Below are positions 18,986 to 31,217 of a DNA stretch of 64,000 nt, piece after piece. The notes below the pieces were generated by a model, which was not told the DNA's origin, made no database searches, and was given only the letters and a program-made list of their open reading frames with translations. Within the stretch, counting starts at the first letter, position 1. Every line of letters starts with the position of its first letter. The stretch comes from Anaeramoeba flamelloides. Lineage: Eukaryota; Metamonada; Anaeramoebidae. The translations under genes and the position numbers were made by a program. The stretch is taken from contig JANTQA010000008.1 of the NCBI GenBank assembly GCA_027625915.1, forward strand, positions 2,559,001 through 2,623,000. Reading direction: 5' to 3'.

Positions 18986-21042
18986 TTATTTATAATAGTT
19001 CAAAACAAACCGAACAAGAAATAATAGAAAAAATTTCTGAACCAAAATATCCTTCATTTTCTCCTTTCAAAGAAAAAGTAATAGGATTGCAAAATTCATA
19101 TGTTAAGAGAGAAACCCTTTATAATTTACTTTTTATTCTTGTATTTGATTATTTACTTCCTTTTGAAGGAAGTAAAAAGAGTCAAAAGATAACTGATTTT
19201 TAGCAAATATCATTTTGAACGACCTTTTCTTTCAAAATTAATATTTTTCTAATTTGAGCTAATGTGGTAATTATTTTTTTAATTCAGTAAAAATATTTTG
19301 CTTTAACACTTTTTATATCAATAAATAGTGAAATTTTTTTTGAGATGGCCCACTTAACACCTATAAACAAGACAAACCCACCACACCGACTTTCCTTCAG
19401 TCAAAAAAATGACAAAGCAAATAAACGTGTATCTTGAAAATTTCGATTTATGACAAATTTTTTTTTAAATTTTTCTTTTCATTGTAGTATTACATTAATT
19501 ATAAAATGTTTTATTGTGCTTTGTTTACTGACGTATCAAAAACTATACTAAGAAAATAATTTGAAAGAGCCCTAATCAAAACAAGTTTTTTATTTTAGAG
19601 AATCAATCTATAAAGATCATCTTCTCGAAGAATCTTTTCAAAAAAAAATCAGAAAGATTAACTTTAATCAACCAAATAAATGTTTTTAATCCGTTTATTT
19701 CTTCATTGTCTTCTGTGTTGGAAGCTTTAAAACAAAACAATAACCATTACTACATTCGGTAAGCATCTCATTATTTTCCTTTAAGATACTCTGATCAATT
19801 AAATGGAATTGCAAAGATTGGTTTTCTTTAATTTTAATTGGTAACTTATATACTTTTCTGTCAACATATAAAATCCAACCATTTACCTTTTCAAAAAATT
19901 GTTCAACGATCCGATTTGACCCTTTTCATAACATATACATAAATTAAATTGAGAATATTTGTTAGCAAGTTTGGTTCCCTCTTGATACAGTTGATATTTC
20001 CAACTTGTATTTGAATATTATATATAAAACTTTTTACTTCATTTTAATTTTACTATTCTTTTTCATAATAGATTCAAACAAATAGATTACAATTCCTGAC
20101 TTTATTTATCTGTTTGGAACCTCATTTGATAGGTACCTTTGTGTTTGTGTATTGGATTAACTTAGAATTATAAAAGAAGGAATCTATCTGAATTGAAAAA
20201 AGTATAATCAGTCGAAATAATATCAAATTCCAGGTTTATAACCCCTGAACTGGAGAAAAAAGTCCATCATGTATTTGACGTGGTTACATGTTATTTTGTT
20301 TCTTAGTTGATAGATCTTCACCTTCCTATTAATTTTAATAGTGGTTTTTAAAATAATTTTGGTAAATTTATTGTTTTTTTCCAAAATCTAAATAGGTTGA
20401 TTTAAGAGTAATAGACTAAAAGATATTATATAATAAATTTTAATTTTTGTGTGTTAGTTGAAATATTTATTTCTATTTCGTTAATTTGCTATATATATAT
20501 AAAAAGTAATTACTTCAAATACTGATAAATAAAAATATATAAAATAAAATTTTTAGTCCAATTTCCCATTTTGTAATCTCATCTCTCATTTTTAAAACAA
20601 CTCAAGAAACAGAACCTTTTGAAGCAAAACCAAATTTACAAAATTTTTTAACATCCAAAATAATGAAATGCATTCTTCAAAGCTTCTGTAAAAAAATTTG
20701 TAAAATGGAAAATGAAGTGAAAATTTTCAGATTTTTATTTGAATTTATCAGTAAAAACAAGACTGAATAATATTTCAATAAAAAATACAAAAAAATAGAT
20801 TATCAAATAATATTCAAGTCAATTTATAGAACACTCACCAATTCATATTTTGGAAGAAACAAAAGATTAATGGAGTTGAAGTTTTTAAAAATAAAATGTA
20901 ATATTGCTAGGATCATGAAAAATATTTTTTTGTAATATGTGTTTTGGATTATGAAATAGAAGATTTAAAACCATTTAAACAATTTATTAATTTGAGTAAT
21001 CTTTTTGAAATCCAAAAATTGCATCTTTTCAATATATAACAA
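18986..21042 (+). pseudogene. Scattered coding remnants, plus strand
   Basis: Three plus-strand stretches with balanced amino-acid composition. 18986-19203 follows a CTATTTTAG acceptor-like site and reads KISEPKYPSFSPFKEKVIGL, then RETLYNLLFILVFDYLLPF. 20594-20770 reads TEPFEAKPNLQNFLTSKIMK, then ENEVKIFRFLFEFISKNK. About 20940-21042 reads VLDYEIEDLKPFKQFINLSN. They lie in order but are separated by stop-rich DNA, and no ATG-initiated frame of normal size exists. They could be exons of one decayed gene or an unrecognised multi-exon gene. The family is not recognised. Confidence 0.35.
19690..20260 (-). pseudogene. Decayed coding remnant, minus strand
   Basis: Read on the minus strand, about 20190-20250 gives NLEFDIISTDYTFFNSDRF. 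About 19920-20010 gives WKYQLYQEGTKLANKYSQFN. About 19705-19918 gives VEQFFEKVNGWILYVDRKVY, then LQFHLIDQSILKENNEML and CSNGYCFVLKLP. The last two blocks are continuous in sense but in different frames, and stops separate the first. It therefore looks like a degenerate gene rather than chance open frame. Sequence error in a homopolymer could account for part of this. Family unknown. Confidence 0.4.
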
Positions 21043-21819
21043 AAAAAAGTGACCTATTATTATTATTAAGAATTAAGTTAATTTGTCAAAATCTGAAAGT
21101 ATATTTTTTGTTTATGTTGAAAAGTATTGATTAAAAAAGAAAATTTTTAATTTTGTTATTATTTATAATAAGAACTATTTCAATATAAATCCCAGTCCCT
21201 AAAACTTACCAAAGTATATATGATTTAATAAATGAATATTTGATAGAAGTTTAACAAAATTTTATCAATGAAATTGGGATCTATCAAGTAAAAACGTTTT
21301 ATACTTTATAGATTTTCAATAGGTCCATTTCTTATTTTAAAAAAAGATTTATAATACCAAAAAAAAAATTATTAATTATTTAAATTTTGAGAATGATGAG
21401 ATTTTATAAAAAACAGAATGTAAACAAGAAATAAGTGGAAAAAATTTAGAATTGTTATAATAATATAGAAGATATTTTGATCAAAAAAAAAAAAAAAACG
21501 CAAATTAATATAATTTTGTCAGAATAGTACTATACAATTTAATTTTATAATTTTTAATAATAGTATTTTAATTTTCAAAATAACTTCAGGGTTACTTAAA
21601 GAAGATATTTCCAATATAGCACAATTTTGTAATTTAAACATTATCTCATAAATTTTTAATATTTACAAAAATATTCAACGTTAATAATTAGTAGCAAATT
21701 TTCAAAGATTCAATAAGGGGTCTAAAAAGAAATCAACAAGGCCATCAAATATTTATATATATATAAATAATGAAAATACATTTCTCCCTAAAAAGTTCGT
21801 TACCAATTAATTTAATAGT

Positions 21820-21890
21820 AGTTGATTCCACTTTTAAGACGCAACCTTGATCCAAAGTTACGGTATCAAAAAAATTCAAATTAAAGCACA
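21820..21890 (-). repeat. Short dispersed repeat, copy iii
   Basis: Reverse-oriented relative of 828-898: GTTGATTCCACTTTTAAGAC, then, after a spacer, TTCAAATTAAAGCACA. A second inverted motif (TGTGCTTTAATTTGAAAA) follows at about 21939, giving a small imperfect hairpin. Confidence 0.4.
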
Positions 21891-23028
21891 TAATTGGAAG
21901 TTTAGTATTCCAGCTTGTATATAAAAAATTTCAAATTTTTGTGCTTTAATTTGAAAATTTAATTTATAAATTAATTTTTTTGATAAATTTATACCCAAAA
22001 AAATCAAACCTGTTTAAAATTTATAAAAATAAAAACACTTACTACCAAGATATTTTTTTTAGTGAGACAAAACACAACTATTCAATCTATATTATGAAAA
22101 AAAAAAAAAACTAATTTACATACATCATAGTTTTCAATAATCAAATTATATTTTAGGGATAGAAAATTTATTATCTAAAATAAGATAAAATTATCAATTT
22201 TTGTTTATATATAAAGAAGAATTACTTAAATAATAAAAAATATAACAAAACATAATAATATGTTTTCTTTTTTGTTCAAAATAAAAAAAACAGCATAATT
22301 GCCCTCTCAGGAAGTTTTCCCTTTATTTTGACGATCAGTTGGTTTTATTGATAAACAGTTTAACCCAGAAAACAACATTATTATTATTATTTTTTTTTTT
22401 TTCATTATTCTTTTTGTTTTAAAAACAAACCAATTTTACTCTTATTGTTTTAAATCGCAGTAAAACAAAAATTGCCTCTTTTTTTTTTATTTTTTTTATT
22501 TGGGATTCTATGGATTTTTGATTAGAAAAATACAAAAACAAAACCCAAAAGTCGTGTTAATTATTATTTGCTTATATCTTGTCCTATTATTTTGATTAAA
22601 ATTTTTTATTTTTGTGAAACTATCTTTGTTTCTATTTTGTTTACTTCTTTTATCGAATTCCTGCAAATAAATAAAGAAAGGTACAAAAATATTGTATCTT
22701 GAGAAAAACTCACTTCTAAAAAATTAAATACCTGAAGTAAAAAATAATATAAAAAATAAAAAGTTGAGTAAAGATCTGTTTTTTAGTTTATTATTTTAAT
22801 TTTTTTTTTGAAAAAAAAAAAAAATAAAAAAAAAAATTTATTTGTTTTCCAGTAAACATTTAACATTAATTTCAACTTAGATTTGTTAAAAAAAAAAGTG
22901 TACTCTTTTTTTTTTTTGGAATTATTAAGACTTTCAAAAAAATTCAAAGTAAAAAATAAAGAAAGAAAGGGAAAAAAAAAAAAAAAAAAAAAAAAGAATT
23001 ATAGTATCTTGATGAAATATTGAAAAAT

Positions 23029-24522
23029 TTAATCAAATTTTAATTTAGATTCACCAGCGGCATATTCAACGGCATTAGCGATCATGAGTGCACCGTCTGT
23101 TTTCTTGTTCCAATATTTTCTATCGAGGTCTGAATTAGGAGGTCTAATGTTAAGAACAACAACGACACCATATCGTTCACCTTTTTTCTTTTCCAAGATG
23201 AGAGGTGTACCGTCTGACCATTTGGCGATGAGTTCAGCGCCTTCGGTTGGTTGACCAAGGATTCTTGAAGAGAATCTTCCACCTTCGAATTTCTTAACGT
23301 TTTCGACGATCAAATGCTCCTTTTGGATGATTGCGCCTAATTTGGATCTTTTACCTTGCTTGAGTGCTCCCTTGCTCATTGGCAAGAAACCGCCAGTGGT
23401 TAATCTACCTTGCATGACCCATTTGGCGTTATCGTTTCTTAAGGTATGAGCTGCACAAATGACAACACTACCACCTGCTTCAACAAATGAGGCGAGTCTG
23501 TCACCAACTTCTTGTGGGTTGTGGAAAGATCTACATGAGTTGACCCAGACAACGTGATGCTTGAGCATTTCTTCGAGTGTTGGTGTTTGAGTTTCGGCAT
23601 TGATCATTGTAATTTGGGAAATGCCTGTTGACGTCATCGATTTTTTGGTATTTTCACACCAGTCTTGTCCGTTTGCACTCATGTGAAGAATCTTCATTCT
23701 TTCCTTTTGGATAATTGGTGGTCCTCTTGAGATTGGGTGTTTTTTACAATCAAAGTTGGAAAGTGTTTTGAATGAAGCATCGCATAATTGTTCAATGGTG
23801 TATAGCATGGTTTTGGAGATTTCTGAAAATTCCTTTCGTGTCATGAGATCAAGTCTGATGAGTGGGAGATAATCTCCGAGGACCGATTTTAAATTTTCTG
23901 GGTTGTCTTCCATTCCTTCTTTTTTACACAAGTCTTTTCCGTATTCAACAAGTCTTCTGAAAACGAAAAGTTCTGGTGCGCCGATTTGTTCGATTTTGAT
24001 GATCTTGGTAATTAATTCTGGATCTTGACATCCAACAAAGAGATCCTTCTTTTTCCATGGTGCAACATCTTCGGAAAGGAATTTGAATGCTTGTTCTTCT
24101 AAGGATTTGACCTTAAATTCTTGGAGGATTTCCATGACATTGTTTTCGGTAATGTTTTTGGCCAAAAATTCTCCACAGTGATTCTTCATAACTTCCATTG
24201 GGAATTTTTCACAGAATTTAAATGTTTTAACAACGTTGTCGTCACGTAATTTTGGGACGCGTGTATAACAGAATTCTAAAAGATCCAATAAATGGGCCTT
24301 GCTAAGATCGGAAATTTCAAAGGTCCATTTCTGAGCTTTGCTATCAAAGCTATAAAAGTCCTTGTTTTTGCCTTCATAAAAGCATTGCTTCCAGAATTCG
24401 CCACTTGATGCTAAGACAAGGGAATGTGCATAAATTGTTGATCCGTCAACCTTTAAAACAACATCATGCATGTCTTTGTTGTTTAAAAGCCCTTTGAATA
24501 CATCGTAGATTGTTTGATCCAT
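23029..24522 (-). CDS. BTB-BACK protein with C-terminal amidotransferase-like domain
   Basis: Single exon, 497 residues, from ATG in an AACAAATGGATC context. Residues about 5-110 form a BTB/POZ domain: DVVLKVDGSTIYAHSLVLAS (typical D-V-x-F/L-x-V ... x-A-H-x-x-x-L-A-x-x-S) and a late LLDLLEFCYTRVP strand-helix. Residues about 115-205 look like a BACK helix bundle (FLAKNITENNVMEILQEFKV, SLEEQAFKFL). Residues about 275-490 look like a class I glutamine-amidotransferase-like (ThuA/GATase1-type) fold: an initial MKILHMSANGQDW strand-turn, HHVVWVNSCRSF, then RLASFVEAGGSVVICAAHT, ending RYGVVVVLNIRPPNSD. BTB proteins usually recruit substrates to cullin-3 ligases or oligomerise; what the C-terminal domain does here is unknown. 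Base composition is much less AT-biased than its surroundings, which also argues for a real gene. Confidence 0.93.
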   Translation of the reverse strand: MDQTIYDVFKGLLNNKDMHDVVLKVDGSTIYAHSLVLASSGEFWKQCFYEGKNKDFYSFDSKAQKWTFEISDLSKAHLLDLLEFCYTRVPKLRDDNVVKTFKFCEKFPMEVMKNHCGEFLAKNITENNVMEILQEFKVKSLEEQAFKFLSEDVAPWKKKDLFVGCQDPELITKIIKIEQIGAPELFVFRRLVEYGKDLCKKEGMEDNPENLKSVLGDYLPLIRLDLMTRKEFSEISKTMLYTIEQLCDASFKTLSNFDCKKHPISRGPPIIQKERMKILHMSANGQDWCENTKKSMTSTGISQITMINAETQTPTLEEMLKHHVVWVNSCRSFHNPQEVGDRLASFVEAGGSVVICAAHTLRNDNAKWVMQGRLTTGGFLPMSKGALKQGKRSKLGAIIQKEHLIVENVKKFEGGRFSSRILGQPTEGAELIAKWSDGTPLILEKKKGERYGVVVVLNIRPPNSDLDRKYWNKKTDGALMIANAVEYAAGESKLKFD

Positions 24523-25236
24523 TTGTTAAGATTCTATTTTTTTATTTTTTTTTTTTTTTTTTTTTTTTCGACAAATTGAGAAAATAATTTATGTGAGGAT
24601 TGGGAAATGAAAAAGAAAAATTGTTGGTTTCGTTTCTTGAAAAAGGAGAAAAATTAAATTTTCTTATTTAAAACAAGAAATTTGCGAAGACAAAAAATGA
24701 AAATAAGGGAAATATTTTTTGTGTCAAAGTTAACGAGAAGTAAAGTTTCAAAAATTCACATTGAACAAACAATCTTATTTTATATTTTTTTTAGTCTTTT
24801 GTTTTTTTTGTTTACTATTTTATGTTTTTTCTTTTATCACCAAAGTGAGAAAAAAAAAAAAAAAATAAACAACACATTTTTGATGAAATATTTTATTCAG
24901 GACACCAAATCATGTAAAATTAAAAAAAAAAGAAAAGAAGAGTACAATTTAAATAAAAGAAGAAAAAAATTAAAAAAAAAAATAAAATTAAATAAAAAAA
25001 TAAAAAAAAAAAGAAAAGCAAAAAACTTACAATTTGAAGATAAAAGTAAAAAAATGAATCCAAAAAAACCTAAATAATCTCAAAATGGGCAAAAAGTTTT
25101 TCTAAAAACCCGTGTTCTTTAGTTTACCTTTATTTTAAAAAGTATTTTTCAGAAATAGAGGTAAAATATTGAAATCAATTTAAAAACACTTACTATTCTA
25201 TAAGGTTACAATCCCTTAAGGGAGAAAAAAGATTGT

Positions 25237-25715
25237 TTTGTGTTAGGTGTGTACATCTCTTTATTATGATTCAAAACTGATCTATCTTAAACTTGGGATG
25301 AATTTTAATAGTTATTCAACTCCTAATGATTTCTTTTTGTTTTTTTTTCTTCTGAAATCCAAATTTACAGAGTACAATGCAAAAGAATTTGGGAAACAGT
25401 ATAATAGTGTGATTTTTAGGTTGTAAATTGAAATGTCATTTTACTTTTACTCAATTAGGGAAAAAAATGAATAAATGATTTAACAAGTACCAAATAAAAA
25501 CAAAACAGACAAGAATTTAAATCAAAAAACTCAAAACTCAAAAATTTTTATTAAAGGTCAACAATCTATTTGCTTTACACTCTGTAAATTTGGATTTCAG
25601 AAGAAAAAAAACAAAAAGAAATCATTCGTTTTTGAATAACTATTAAAATTCATCCCAAGTTTAAGATAGATCAGTTTTGAATCATAATAAAGAGATGTAC
25701 ACACCAAACACAAAA
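25237..25715. mobile_element. Foldback element with about 160-bp inverted arms
   Basis: The left arm begins TTTGTGTTAGGTGTGTACAT. The right arm ends ATGTACACACCAAACACAAA. The arms (about 25237-25398 and 25555-25715) share long identical stretches such as CTGAAATCCAAATTTACAGA and AAACTTGGGATGAATTTTAA (in complement), so the element looks young. The loop of about 155 bp is AT-rich and non-coding. Flanking duplications are not clear. Non-autonomous MITE-like element. Confidence 0.7.
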
Positions 25716-27998
25716 TAATAATTTATCACATAGGAATTGTAAAATTTTAGGGACTTTTAATTCTTATCCCCCCCTCAAAAAAAAATAAAAAAAAAAAAAT
25801 CAAAAACTATAAAATTCTGATAACCTTCAGAAAGAATCCACTACTTCATTGATAATCGAATTTCTATAAAATTTTAGAGTGTTTTTCATCTAATTTTTAA
25901 AAATTTATATTTTTCTTGTTCAAATATGGATATTTAGAAGGATTTCAATTTTTTATTGCTGTTAAAATAATGTGTCAAGTAGTGAAAAAAATAACGGACA
26001 AGATTATTAATTGTGAATTTTAGTAAAATTTTTGTGTAAAATCATTTATTTAAAATCAAACCCTTTATTTAAGAATCAAACTTTTTAAATTATAACCCAT
26101 CCACTTAATAGAATGATTATTAAAGAAATCGCACTTGTTCAAAACAACATTCAATCAATCAAAAAACAAGAATAAAAATTATCATTTTCCAAACACTTGT
26201 AAACCTCTATAAAACTCGATTGTTTTTCAAAAAAAGTTGATCTACTTTGGCTATCAAACAATTACTCGAGTATTCTAGAGACACCTTACTTTGAAGAACT
26301 TTAGGTAGGTTTATTACCAATCTCATAAAAAATTGGTTATTTATAATAAGGATTTGATTGGATATTTAACAAAAATTTTACTAATATTCACAATTAAAAA
26401 TCTTGTCAGGTATTTTTTTCTCTGCTATACATAAAAACTTTAATCTGTGTATAAAATAAAAAGTAGGGTTATTTTATATCGAAAAACTATATATTAATTG
26501 ATCAAAGAAACACACAACAAACCATAAGTAAATATGCCCTTGGTTACTTCAAATTCCATTATTGAAAAAGAAATTCAAAAAATGAAGAATTGAATCTGAA
26601 ATTTTTTCATTAAATATAGGGTTAATTTTTAAGAGAAAGGACTAACCCAAAAATAAAAAAATATTAAAAAAGGAGAAAATTACAAAAAATTTTATAAAAT
26701 TACATTTATAATTTAAATTGTACTAAAAAAATCAAGACATTTACTACCCAAATTGATTTTAAATTCGGTATAAAATTGGAACTTAATTGGATTTTACATT
26801 GAATCAAGAAGAAAAAAAAACAATAATTAGATTTTGAAACACCAATTAAAATCTTTTTAAAAATGTACATTTTTGATCACTGCACTCTATTAATCAATGC
26901 GGTATTATTTTTTAACTTTAACCAGAGTGGATTTTATTTTCAATTAGAGTACCCTCTATTATTATGGCAATTTTTATTAATATTTAAATATTCACTAATG
27001 GAAGAAAATGATAAAGTGGCACTTTATTAAGGTTGTTACTTTTTATGATTTTTGAAGAATATATTTGTTCTTTCTATTATAAAACAATGATTATTTATTT
27101 ATTTATGGTTTTTATTCAAGACTTATGATTTGTCAAAATTACCCCAGTTTTAGTTGGGATCATAACTTTATTTGGAGCAATTTACCATAATTATAATACC
27201 AACAAGATGATAACTCACGAATTAACCTTTTCTTTAAAAAATATCCAATAAAATTTATTTAAATTATGATAAGAGATAGAGAAAGAAAAACAAGAAATAA
27301 ACAATTGTAAAATATAAAAAATAAAAATGAAATTAAAAATCTTTTTTATACCCATATTGTTAAATCAGTTGTTAGATGTTTCGTATTCTGTCAAAATGAT
27401 TGTACCTCTTTAATAAATTGTTTTATATAAATTTTCTAAATATTTGAAAAACTAACATTGTATGGAATATGCTACTTTATTAAGTTTTACATTAGGCATT
27501 TATAGAGGTAATATAAACCTATCAAATACTTATTTTATAGGAATAAGGATTAATTTTCCTTATATATATATATATATATACTTTTTTTTTGTGGGGTATA
27601 TTATTTAAATATAGCAAGTTTTCCAAGAACCATTTTTAAGCAAAACAACACAATATACCAACTCAATATCAAAAACAAGTTCTAGTCTATCACCCCCAAA
27701 AATTATTTGGAACTTATGGCCCTAGTCCAACCCAATTAAATTTTAATAAATTCAGTTAACATTGAAACACCCATGTTACCCAGTCCAACCCCAGTTTAAT
27801 TATTATTGCTTCAAAATAAATTCTGTTAATTCTAGATCTAATCTTAAATAATTTTTCCAATTAAAATAATGATTTTCTTATTCTGTTTACCCTCTTCTAC
27901 CAAAAAAAATTAAAATAAAAAAATATATGTGAACGAGAAAGAGAGAAAAAAAAATTACACATATCTTAAAAAAGGAATTTTCAATTTTAAAAAGTCTA

Positions 27999-28070
27999 TA
28001 TATATATATATATATATATATCTATATCTATATATATCTATATCTATATATATATATATATAGATATTTT
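27999..28070. repeat. AT-rich microsatellite (TA)n with CTATATA units
   Basis: A run of TATATA interspersed with TATCTATATCTA units. A similar shorter (TA)n lies at 27561-27580. Low-complexity; no function inferred. Confidence 0.8.
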
Positions 28071-28696
28071 ATCATTTTAATTTAACAAAAACAATTTTTT
28101 TTACAGAAACTTTTTAAATTTGATTTAACATTTTAAAAACCCATTTTTTGGAAAAATAAAATACCAAAAAGACCCACACTTCAGTTTGCTATAATATGAT
28201 GCCAAAAAAATATTTTATTCTGGAAATTGGAAGAATATATTTCTTGGGTGTTGTTTTGTTCCTGATGACTTATCAAAATATTTCCCATTAAATAAAATAT
28301 TACGATAATTTTAAATCAACATTAATTACTAATTATTTCTTTTTTTTATAATATTGTATCAAAGAAAACCAAATAAAAAAGTTTCAACCAAAACCACTAC
28401 CCTCTATTAAAGAATTTATCAAAAATTGAGTTTTTTTGAATCAATCACAATTTTTTTTTAAGAATATCTTATTTGATAAAAGTTAATCACAAATTTTTAA
28501 AACTTTCTTTTTCAATTTTCTGCAAATTTATTAATATCTCCCACACTTCTTTCAAAAATCAAAAAAAAAAAATTATCTCATAAGAATAAAAAACTCTATC
28601 TAAGTATTTAATTTCATAATATAAAACATTCAGATTTATTGTGCTAATAATTATTTTTCTAAAAAATAAAAGAATAAATAATGATCGTCATTAGAC

Positions 28697-28727
<31 letters not shown>

Positions 28728-28930
28728 GAATCTTAATAAAATTTTATTTATTTTGATTTCTTTATTAATTTTGATTTAATAAATAAAGAAGGAAAATAAA
28801 TCCTTATAAATAATATTAAATAATGATTATTATTAAAATAAAATCATATTTTTTTGGGGTTTTAAAAAAGTAAAGTATAATTTTTGATTAAACAAAATTT
28901 AAAATGATAAATGAATTTATAAAACTAAAT

Positions 28931-30597
28931 TTAAATGTGTTTAATTAATTTTTGTGAAACTATACTTTGCCCTGTTTCTTTATATTCCTCTTTATCAATT
29001 AACAAAGAGGGCATCTGTATACAGAGATTGCCAATTGCGGAAGCACCAAGCCAACTTAAATATTTATGATCGTCTTTATTTTTCAAAGGCTTAATTATTG
29101 CCTCCGCTTTAATCTTTTCGCAATTGGAAACATCAAAAATGATTCTATCTGAAAGGAATTGTAACTCCGATGTGCCACCTGTTAGCACGATTGATTCAAG
29201 CAAGGCGGAACGTGTGTCGATTGGTGATTGTAGAATTGTTTGTTCAATTTTCTTGTGTAAGCCTAATTCGTTGATGCCAACTCTATTTGGCGAAAACAAG
29301 CATTCTGCAATTTGCAAGCGATCTGTGCCTAGGGAAACTTTCCTGCCATCGGGCAATTCACATTCGATCACTTCATACCCAGAATCCTTAACAAAATCTT
29401 GATAAATTAATTTTTCAAGTTCAGAATTCAATCCATTAAGATTTAATAAATCTTGGTTCTTGAGCGAAAGTGAATCCAAATCTAAATCCGAATCCAAATC
29501 TAAATCGTCAATGCCACCTAGGTTGCTTTCTTCTTGGTTTTCTTCTTGTGTCAAATCAATTTCACCATACTTTTTTTTTATTTCGTTGGGATCTTTCCCA
29601 CCAAGAAATGGGTTTGCCGAACAACAAGAATTCTTAATTTCGGTGACAATTTCAAATTGATCTCGTGTGTGTAAATGTAAACCGCTGTTGTCCAACAATT
29701 TAATAAGCTCGTTGGTAAGATCTAAGCCACCTACAGATAATTTTGTGGTGTAGTCATACATTATCGTTCCCTCGTAATATGGATAAATCCTTGTCGACAA
29801 ATGCCCAACATCAACAATTAAGCCATGGAGGCCCTCAACAAACAGCTTTGCGCTAAATGCCTCGTGAACAAAATTAAATTCCAAAATGCCCAGTGACTCA
29901 AACATTATTTCTGCTAATTTGTTCATGTCTTCAGTATTGAAATATGGCGAGAGGACATGAACAACAGTTGTGCTTGAAAGATCTTTGATTTTGAGATCTT
30001 CTGTAAATAATTTTGTATACATTTCTTCAACTCCTATAATTTTAATAGGTGTTAGGGTTGTTGTTATTTGGGATTGTTTAATTGTTTTTTAATTTTTTTT
30101 TTTTTTTTTTTTCGAGTGTTTGGTGTATTGTTATTTCATTAATTCGTAGGTTCAATTTATTACGTTGGTTAAATTATGTTTAAAAAAAATATTGTTGAGT
30201 GCAATATTGTTTTTAATTCTTGGGAAATAAAAAGAAAAATGGAAAAAGATTTTTAAAATAAAAAGAAAAATAGAAAAAAAAAAGAAAAAAAAAAAAAGAA
30301 AAGGAACTCTGATAAAAAAAAATTAAAAACAAAAAGATTACCTTCCCAATTAATTGAATACTGCTCTCCCTGTGGGTTAATTAAATACTCAGTTTCTATA
30401 TATGGTAAAGCTTCTAATAATTTTTCGCCAATGTAGGTTGATTTCTTAGTAACCTCTCCCCATCCTTTTAAAGCATGTGGGTATAATGAGCGTCCAACCA
30501 TACTTGGGTTGATCATAGTAGGTTTGTTGTAGCCACCAAACCCTATTTTTGTTGAAAAAGAACCCAAGTCTATTACTATTGTTGCTGATTCTGTCAT
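28931..30597 (-). CDS. Divergent actin-related protein (two exons)
   Basis: Exons 30342-30597 and 28931-30033 (intron 308 bp, donor GTAATC, acceptor TTATAG); 452 residues against about 375 for actin. Actin-fold ATPase signatures: phosphate-1 loop VIDLGSFSTKIGFGG at residues 8-22, the NWEGVEEMYTKLF equivalent of actin's NWDDMEKIW at the splice junction, phosphate-2 loop VDVGHLSTRIYPYYEG, adenosine loop IVLTGGTSELQFLSDRI, and the C-terminal YLSWLGASAIGNL / KEEYKETGQSIV block. After the KNSCCSAN segment there is an acidic insertion of about 65 residues with DLDLDSDLDLDSL, absent from actin. The subfamily could not be assigned; the insert and the altered subdomain-2 region argue against conventional actin. 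A role in cytoskeletal or chromatin complexes is possible. Confidence 0.92.
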
Positions 30598-31217
30598 TTT
30601 TTGTTATTAACCAAAAAAATTGAAAAGTTTAAAAAAAGAAAAAAAATGAATTATTCTCAAATTAAGAGATCTCTAAATCTTTGTTCGGTGATCTAAAAAT
30701 ATTGGGAATTAATTGTTGTTCATTATCTTTTTTGTTAATTGGAATCTAAAGCAAAATTTAAAATAATCAATATTTTAATGATATTTCAATATTAAATGGA
30801 AAAAATTTTTCACTTTGTTTTTGATTTTTTCGACAATTAAGTTTTCAAAGTAAATTGGGTGTAATTTATGGTCTCAATTTATTTGTATAATCCTTATTTC
30901 CTGGATTTTATCCAGATATTTTGTGTATGCAATCATCTGAAATTACTAGTATTTGAATTATAAATCGGAAATATTTACAATTGATTTACAGTTTCTTTTT
31001 CTAAAATAGACACAATGAATAAACCTACTTCTTTGTGAGTTCAACTTATAAAAGAAAAATATTGAAAAGGAAGTGAAATATATTTTCCCATTAAGAATTC
31101 AAATATCAGTAAAAAAATTTTACAGTAATACAAAAAAAATAATTAGTTAAAATTTTATCTGTTTGAAATTTAAAAAATCAATAAGAAACATTCTAGGTTT
31201 ACCTAAATTTGATAACA

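Larger units (their letters stand above)
18667..23028. other. Intergenic region between BFR1-like and BTB genes
   Basis: About 4.4 kb. The part to about 21050 contains decayed protein-coding pieces on both strands (separate entries). From 21050 to 23028 I see AT-rich sequence, one short dispersed repeat (21820-21890) with nearby inverted AAATTAAAGCACA / TGTGCTTTAATTT motifs, and homopolymer runs. No intact gene. Confidence 0.55.
24523..28930. other. Intergenic region between BTB and ARP genes
   Basis: Immediately upstream of the BTB start (24541-24570) is a long homopolymer tract. 24682-25077 is a Lys-rich open frame judged spurious. A foldback element occupies 25237-25715. AT microsatellites lie at about 27561-27580 and 27999-28070. 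Between 27680 and 27840 a diverged pair of about 85-bp segments starts (T/C)AGTCCAACCC. A 43-base A-run lies near 28700. No gene seen. Confidence 0.6.

Noticed and set aside
24682-25077. 131-codon plus-strand frame opposite the BTB promoter region
   Set aside because: Almost entirely Lys/Asn/Ile from A-rich DNA, with no recognisable domain.
29124-29660. Plus-strand frames within the ARP gene
   Set aside because: Shadow frames opposite a well-supported actin-fold coding sequence.
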